Part shown: piece after piece, positions 59,331 through 64,000 of the stretch
Position numbering within the stretch: the stretch's first letter is position 1
How the letters are laid out: every line of letters starts with the position of its first letter
Source: Enterobacter sp. ENT03
GTDB taxonomy: Bacteria > Pseudomonadota > Gammaproteobacteria > Enterobacterales > Enterobacteriaceae
Assembly (NCBI RefSeq): GCF_019218745.1
Contig: NZ_JAHUXA010000003.1
Location: 193,062 to 257,061, forward strand
DNA length: 64,000 bases
Direction: 5' to 3'
Notes under the pieces: model-generated
What the model saw: the letters and a program-made list of their open reading frames with translations, nothing else
Database searches by the model: none
Told to the model about the DNA's origin: nothing
Program-made: the position numbers and the translations under genes

Positions 59331-59395
59331 TTCCACCACCCCGTACATTCCCGTGAACCGAACAGAACATACCTCACACTCCCCACACATAAGCT

Positions 59396-59422
59396 TAATG
59401 TTTCACCTCCCCCCGCCGATAA
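59396..59422 (+). promoter_or_regulatory. FliA (sigma-28) promoter of the unknown gene
   Basis: TAATGTTT, 11 bases, GCCGATAA: one mismatch to the full consensus. The start codon lies 30 bases after the -10 element, with a TGAGGGA ribosome site between. Confidence 0.9.
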
Positions 59423-59452
59423 CCGAATAACGTCATGAAATGAGGGAATATC

Positions 59453-60871
59453 ATGCAAGTCCGGTCACCACTCTCCACCACCATCAACAGCCTGCTGGCG
59501 CCGCGCGTGCAGCCTCTCCAGGTCACGCACAACAAATCCGCCGCGGTGCAGCCATCCGCTATTGTCTCACTGAACAACGGCAACGCGCTGCCGGCGGTTT
59601 ACAGCCTTAACCCGGCGAAAACCGTCAACACCGCCGGGCTGGATCACAGCCAGCTCAGTATTCTGATGAGCACCAACGTGCGCGGCGCGCAGGCGGATGC
59701 TTTCCAGGGGCTTGGCAAAGCGCTGCTTGAAGGGCTGACAGACCATCCCCAGGGCATCACATTGTCAGCCGTCGCTGAAACCGGCGAGGCGCAGGCGCGT
59801 CAACCGGATCGTGCGGTTGCGCTCACTATCACTACCGCGTCCGGCATTAACGTCAGCCTTGGCATGACGCGCAACCAGAACGGTCTGGTGGTGGAACTGA
59901 AAACGGAAGGCGGCGAATTAAGCGAAGAGGAAACGGCGGCCATCGCGGGTCTGGCCGATGCGTTCCAGAGTGCGCTGGATGGGGTGTCTGCTGAGCCGCC
60001 CTCGCTGAACATCCAGGGGCTGATGGATCTTGACAGCACGCTGTTGAAAGCCGTCGATCTGCAAACGGATGTGCGAAAGGATGCCGATTCCATCCAGGCG
60101 CTGAAATTGCACGCCGACAGCAGCGCCCGCGCCCTGAGTTATAAAACCGATGCCGTGGCGTTCGACCTGAGCACCGATCTGTCGCACCCGGAAACGGTGG
60201 GCAGCTACGGTCAGCAACAGCAGGCGCTTGCCAGTTGGGCCAGCCAGCTCGACAGCGCCCGTGCGCGCGGGCAGGGGGATAAAAACCTCATTGATATGTT
60301 CAGAAATAGCTTTATGGCGCTGAACAGTCGATATGGTTCAAATGAAGTGGATAATCGTCTGAATATTATTACGCGGACTAACGATAATATTGTGCAGGAG
60401 AATTTAAGCGGACTGGCAGATTATTCTGCGAATTTTAAACAGGCCGATAAATCACCGAATCCATTCCGTAAAGATGAACGCGATAGCTTTGCTTATTCCT
60501 CTTCGCAGCGCACAGAACGCGGAACGGCCTATAATCTGACGCAGAAAACGACGTCGCATTTGCAGGCCAGTTATCATCAGCCGCTGGACAGAACCGTGCC
60601 GCTGGCATTAACGCTTGAAGCCTCATCGCAAAACTATAGCTATCATCAGATTGATGAACGTAGCGCCGCTGAAACCACGCTGGCGTTCAATGACAAAGGT
60701 GACGTTAAGTCCGTCACCAATGCGACTGAAAAGCATAATGTCGAGACGGTGAAGAAGTACAATGCCGGGCGTCTGATTGAAGAATCCCGCACGCCGTATG
60801 ACGATCAACAGACCAGCACCCGCGCGCTGATTGTTGACAGCCTGAAGGTTGACCACCGTAGCAGCAGATAA
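59453..60871 (+). CDS. Unknown protein, probable flagellar-regulon member
   Basis: A 472-residue protein I do not recognise. It has no signal peptide and no membrane segment. Residues 1-60 are Ser/Thr/Val/Pro rich and look disordered. A globular part may span about 60-230 (LDHSQLSILMSTN; VALTITTASGINVSLGM; LSEEETAAIAGLADAFQSALDG), then a long hydrophilic Gln/Ser/Asp-rich half with FRNSFMALNSRYGSNEVDNR. Such composition is seen in some exported or secreted flagellar substrates, but no function is claimed. A near-consensus FliA promoter drives it alone and a terminator follows. Codon use in the second half (about 60290-60700) turns more AT-rich, which may mean partial foreign origin. Confidence 0.75.
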   Translation: MQVRSPLSTTINSLLAPRVQPLQVTHNKSAAVQPSAIVSLNNGNALPAVYSLNPAKTVNTAGLDHSQLSILMSTNVRGAQADAFQGLGKALLEGLTDHPQGITLSAVAETGEAQARQPDRAVALTITTASGINVSLGMTRNQNGLVVELKTEGGELSEEETAAIAGLADAFQSALDGVSAEPPSLNIQGLMDLDSTLLKAVDLQTDVRKDADSIQALKLHADSSARALSYKTDAVAFDLSTDLSHPETVGSYGQQQQALASWASQLDSARARGQGDKNLIDMFRNSFMALNSRYGSNEVDNRLNIITRTNDNIVQENLSGLADYSANFKQADKSPNPFRKDERDSFAYSSSQRTERGTAYNLTQKTTSHLQASYHQPLDRTVPLALTLEASSQNYSYHQIDERSAAETTLAFNDKGDVKSVTNATEKHNVETVKKYNAGRLIEESRTPYDDQQTSTRALIVDSLKVDHRSSR

Positions 60872-60892
60872 CCGTTCTGTTTTCTCTACCAG

Positions 60893-60917
60893 GCCACGCT
60901 CTTGCGTGGCTTTTTTT
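60893..60917 (+). terminator. Terminator after the unknown gene
   Basis: GCCACGC-TCTT-GCGTGGC followed by seven T residues, 21 bases past the stop. Confidence 0.93.
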
Positions 60918-61159
60918 ATGTAAAAAAAACCTCTGTCGTAGTGCAATAATTATATATAAGCGCTAACTTTCGAATAACGCCATGATAATTACTTTACGCG
61001 CTTTAGATGAAGCTGGAATAAATTTACATACAACTAAAGTATGATATTAATTTATTTTTGCGCGAAATTTTAAGTCTGGTGTATTGAATTAAAACTGGTC
61101 ATATTGCCGCAATAAATTAATGAAAAGCTCATCTCTGGTATAAGGATATAAGGACAGTT
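60918..61159 (+). promoter_or_regulatory. pgaABCD leader region
   Basis: About 240 AT-rich bases before pgaA hold no gene. E. coli pga mRNA has a leader of similar size repressed by CsrA at GGA motifs. Here GGATATAAGGACAG directly before the ATG offers two overlapping GGA sites that cover the ribosome site, which fits CsrA control. The promoter itself is not defined. Confidence 0.5.
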
Positions 61160-63622
61160 ATGTTCAGTATTCGACGACATGAAAATTGCGTAAAACGCTT
61201 AAGCCCCGGAACCTGTTTATTTACAGCGAGTATGCTGTTTCCGGTTTTCGCCTGGGCTGAATCCCCGGTTTACGATGCGCTGATTATTCAGGCTCGCAGC
61301 GGAGACAGTGCGCCACTACTGAATTATCTCAAACAGCAGGAAACAGAAACACGCCTGACGCCGGGTCAGGTCGCAGACTGGCTTCAGGTGTCAGCCTGGT
61401 CAGATAACGACGCGCAAACCCTCGCTATCTGGGAACGCTATCGCGACAGTATGGCAATCCCGGCACGGGGAGAGCTGGCGGTGGCGCGGGCGCTGCGTAA
61501 TCAGAAAAAATGGGATGCCTCGCTGGCCGTCTGGGACAACGTGCTCCAGGAGATGCCCGATGACAAGGACGCCCGCGCGGGGTGGATCATGACGCTGGCG
61601 GATGCCCGTCGTAACCAGGAGGCCATCACTCAGGCGACCGAGTGGGCGCAACGCGCGCCGGGGCCGGAAAGCGATGCGGTGCTGGCTTACGTCTATCACG
61701 CTCAGGGCAAAAACTGGGACGCGCTGCTGGCGGCGAGCCGCGCCCAGGCGCAGGATCCGCAGAACCGAAGCGTGCAGCCAACGCTGCTGGCCGCGATGTC
61801 GGCAAACCGCATCGCCGGACCGGCGCTCGAGCTATCGGAAGCCAGTAAAACCCCCGACGCGCTGGCACGCAGACTGGAGCTGGACGCCGCGGCGCAGACG
61901 GTACGCACCTCCTTTACGCCAACGCGAAATGAAGACGAACGTTTTCTGGTGGCGGATAAAGCGCTGGCCCGCTATGACCGGCTTATCGCCGCCTGGCAGA
62001 ACGATCCGCAGGCAGCGGCCGATCTGCGCCGCGCCCGCATCGACCGTCTGGGCGCGCTGGTGATCCGCAAACGCACCGCCGAAGCCATCCGCGAATATGA
62101 GTCGCTTACCGCCGACGGTCAGCCGGTTCCCGACTATGCAAAGCGCTGGGTGGCCTCCGCCTGGCTTACTGAAGAACAGCCCGATAAAGCCGAAGCCATG
62201 CTGGAGGAACTCTATTTCCCGCGCGGCCCGCTGCCGGTAACGCCGCTGACCGACGACGATCAGCAGGAGCTGTTCTACGCCCGTCTTGATAACAACCATT
62301 TTGACGAGGCCAAAGCGCAGGTCGATACGCTGATCAAAGAGAGCCCTTACCTGAAGCGAGTCTATGGCTCGCCGACGCCGCAGCCCAACGATAACTGGCT
62401 GCTGGGCCAGATGCTGCTGACGGAATATGAGGTCGCGACGAACGATTTGCCCGCTGCCGAAAGCCATGCCGAACGGCTGGCGCGTACCGGTTCGGGTAAT
62501 CAGGCGCTGCGTATTGCCTACGCCTCTGTACTGCTGGCGCGCGGGCTGCCCCGCGAGTCTGAGCGCGAACTGAAGCTGGCGGAAGTGATTGAGCCGAGCA
62601 ACCTGGCGCTGGAGCGTCAACAGGCGTACACCGCGCAGGAGTTGCAGGAGTGGCAGCAGGCGAAAGAGATGACCGCCGATGTGATGGCCCGCAGCCCGGA
62701 CGATGCCGCCAGCCTGCGTCTGCAACGCCTGCTTGAGGTGCATGAGAAAGCCGAGCTGCGCATCAGCGGCGGGCAGGGCATCGATTCCGACAGCCCGATC
62801 AGCGGCCAGCACGATTTTACCCTCAACTCTGCGCTTTACAGCCCGCCGATCAACGACAACTGGCGCGTGTTCACCGGCTTCAACTTTGCTACCGGCGAGT
62901 TTGAAGAAGGAAAGGGGATCAGCCGGGATATAGCCGCAGGCGTCGAATGGACCTCACGTAACAACTGGGCGGAACTTGAGATCTCCGGGCGCAACTATGG
63001 CGACGGACAAAAGATCGGCGGTCGCTTTTCCGGCTGGCACGATTTTAATGACAACTGGCGCATCGGCGGCTCTGCGGAACGGCTGTCGCGCAACACACCG
63101 CTGCGCGCCCTGCGCAATGGCGTCAGCGCCGACGGCGGCGATCTCTGGCTGCGCTGGTACAAAAATGAACGCCGGGAATATGCCGTGTCGGTGTCCGCCG
63201 CGCATTTCTCTGATGGCAACGATCGCCTCGAATACAGCCTGAGCGGAAAAGAGCGGCTGTGGACCACGCCGCGCTTCACCCTCGATTTCACGCCGGGGCT
63301 GAGCGGTAGCCATAACACCAAAGAGGACGTGCCCTATTACAACCCGAAACGTGACTTCTCGCTGGCACCGGGCCTCAGCGCGGAGCATGTGATCTATCGC
63401 CATTACGACACGGTATGGAAACAGCAGTTTCAGGCTGGCGCGGGGCGCTACTGGCAGAAAGGCCAGTCCAGCGGCGCTATCACCCAGTTCGGTTACGGGC
63501 AGCGGGTGCAATGGAATAACGTGGTGGATGCCGGGGTGATGCTCACCTGGGATAAGCGTCCCTACGATGGTAAGCGGGAGCGCAACATTGCCCTCGCTTT
63601 TGATTTGAATGTCAGGTTTTGA
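61160..63622 (+). CDS. pgaA: PgaA, poly-N-acetylglucosamine outer-membrane exporter
   Basis: An 820-residue outer-membrane protein that secretes partly deacetylated poly-beta-1,6-GlcNAc for biofilm. A signal peptide (to about residue 34, FAWAES), a TPR superhelix in the periplasm (about 40-510) and a C-terminal beta-barrel (about 515-820, ending LAFDLNVRF with terminal Phe) agree with E. coli PgaA (807). It is the first gene of pgaABCD; pgaB begins nine bases after its stop. AAGGAC lies just before the ATG. Confidence 0.93.
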   Translation: MFSIRRHENCVKRLSPGTCLFTASMLFPVFAWAESPVYDALIIQARSGDSAPLLNYLKQQETETRLTPGQVADWLQVSAWSDNDAQTLAIWERYRDSMAIPARGELAVARALRNQKKWDASLAVWDNVLQEMPDDKDARAGWIMTLADARRNQEAITQATEWAQRAPGPESDAVLAYVYHAQGKNWDALLAASRAQAQDPQNRSVQPTLLAAMSANRIAGPALELSEASKTPDALARRLELDAAAQTVRTSFTPTRNEDERFLVADKALARYDRLIAAWQNDPQAAADLRRARIDRLGALVIRKRTAEAIREYESLTADGQPVPDYAKRWVASAWLTEEQPDKAEAMLEELYFPRGPLPVTPLTDDDQQELFYARLDNNHFDEAKAQVDTLIKESPYLKRVYGSPTPQPNDNWLLGQMLLTEYEVATNDLPAAESHAERLARTGSGNQALRIAYASVLLARGLPRESERELKLAEVIEPSNLALERQQAYTAQELQEWQQAKEMTADVMARSPDDAASLRLQRLLEVHEKAELRISGGQGIDSDSPISGQHDFTLNSALYSPPINDNWRVFTGFNFATGEFEEGKGISRDIAAGVEWTSRNNWAELEISGRNYGDGQKIGGRFSGWHDFNDNWRIGGSAERLSRNTPLRALRNGVSADGGDLWLRWYKNERREYAVSVSAAHFSDGNDRLEYSLSGKERLWTTPRFTLDFTPGLSGSHNTKEDVPYYNPKRDFSLAPGLSAEHVIYRHYDTVWKQQFQAGAGRYWQKGQSSGAITQFGYGQRVQWNNVVDAGVMLTWDKRPYDGKRERNIALAFDLNVRF

Positions 63623-63631
63623 GGACGTTTC

Positions 63632-64000
63632 ATGTTTAGACGATGGCTGCACGCCGGGATCATTTTTGCGGGTTTACTCCTGATCACTGCGTGCGGGAGC
63701 GCCGAGACGCCCCGCTATGTTCCGCCCGCCAACCGGGTACCGCTGAATGCGGATCACCCCTGGCCGAAAAACAGTTTCCTCGTACTGGGGTATCACGATG
63801 TCGAAGATGACGCCGCGGACCAGCGCTATTTGTCAGTGCGTACCAGCGCGCTGAACGATCAGCTGGCCTGGCTGCGCGACAATGGCTATCACCCTATCAG
63901 CGTGCAGCAGATTGTGGATGCGCACGCCGGGAAGATCACCCTGCCGGAAAAAGCCGTGCTGTTAACCTTCGACGATGGTTACAGCAGTTTTTATACCCGC
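63632..64000 (+). CDS. pgaB: PgaB, poly-GlcNAc N-deacetylase (5' part, cut by window end)
   Basis: The first 123 codons of the periplasmic, outer-membrane lipoprotein that removes some acetyl groups from the polymer before export through PgaA. The lipobox is LITAC (Cys21). The deacetylase domain is started: YHD with H55 and LTFDDGY with D114 and D115, the catalytic and metal-binding Asp pair at the same numbers as in E. coli. The C-terminal hydrolase domain lies past the window. Confidence 0.93.
   Translation, partial: MFRRWLHAGIIFAGLLLITACGSAETPRYVPPANRVPLNADHPWPKNSFLVLGYHDVEDDAADQRYLSVRTSALNDQLAWLRDNGYHPISVQQIVDAHAGKITLPEKAVLLTFDDGYSSFYTR

Overview
The window reads as chromosomal DNA from a member of the Enterobacteriaceae. 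Most proteins match Escherichia coli or Salmonella orthologues in length and motifs, and the order (kdgR-yobH-mgrB-yebO, yobF-cspC, rlmA, mntP, yobD, manZYX, yoaE, yoaD, sdaA, nudL, pabB, yoaH, yoaB, yoaA, tsaB, yeaY, fadD, rnd, minEDC, ycgLMN, dsbB, fadR, ycgB, dadAX, cvrA, ldcA, emtA, ycgR, ymgE, treA) follows the family backbone, with the Salmonella-like rnd-minE junction. A FoxA-type receptor, a guanidine operon and pga genes suggest an Enterobacter/Kosakonia-type genome, but the genus cannot be fixed from sequence alone.

Positions 1 to about 39,270 are ordinary core genome: sugar-acid regulation, PhoPQ feedback (mgrB), cold shock protein, a second FtsI-like penicillin-binding protein in the place where Salmonella keeps PBP3SAL, Mn efflux under a Mn riboswitch, the mannose PTS, a c-di-GMP phosphodiesterase, serine deaminase, folate synthesis, fatty acid activation with its FadR operator, Min system, D-alanine catabolism, cell wall recycling and the flagellar brake YcgR behind a clear FliA promoter. 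Relative to E. coli and Salmonella, nhaB is missing between dsbB and fadR.

Positions 39,300 to 59,330 are accessory. Three copies (A, B, C) of a GC-rich, non-coding repeat of about 640-700 bases sit in intergenic gaps; A and C are direct, B is inverted. Between A and B lie foxA and treA. Between B and C lie a three-gene envelope cassette with a degenerate (pseudo)kinase, and a guanidine uptake and degradation operon. That operon has a sigma-54 promoter with NtrC-like sites, a guanidine-I (ykkC) riboswitch at its head, ABC transporter genes, the two carboxyguanidine deiminase-type subunits, a BIME, a guanidine-II (mini-ykkC) riboswitch, and the biotin-dependent carboxylase. A methyl-accepting chemotaxis protein with a FliA promoter follows.

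After copy C comes a gene of unknown function behind a near-consensus FliA promoter, so probably a flagellar-regulon gene. The window ends in pgaA and the start of pgaB (poly-N-acetylglucosamine export and deacetylation). The most unusual items are the repeat family with compensatory stem changes, the two classes of guanidine riboswitch in one locus, the pseudokinase cassette, and the unknown FliA-driven protein.
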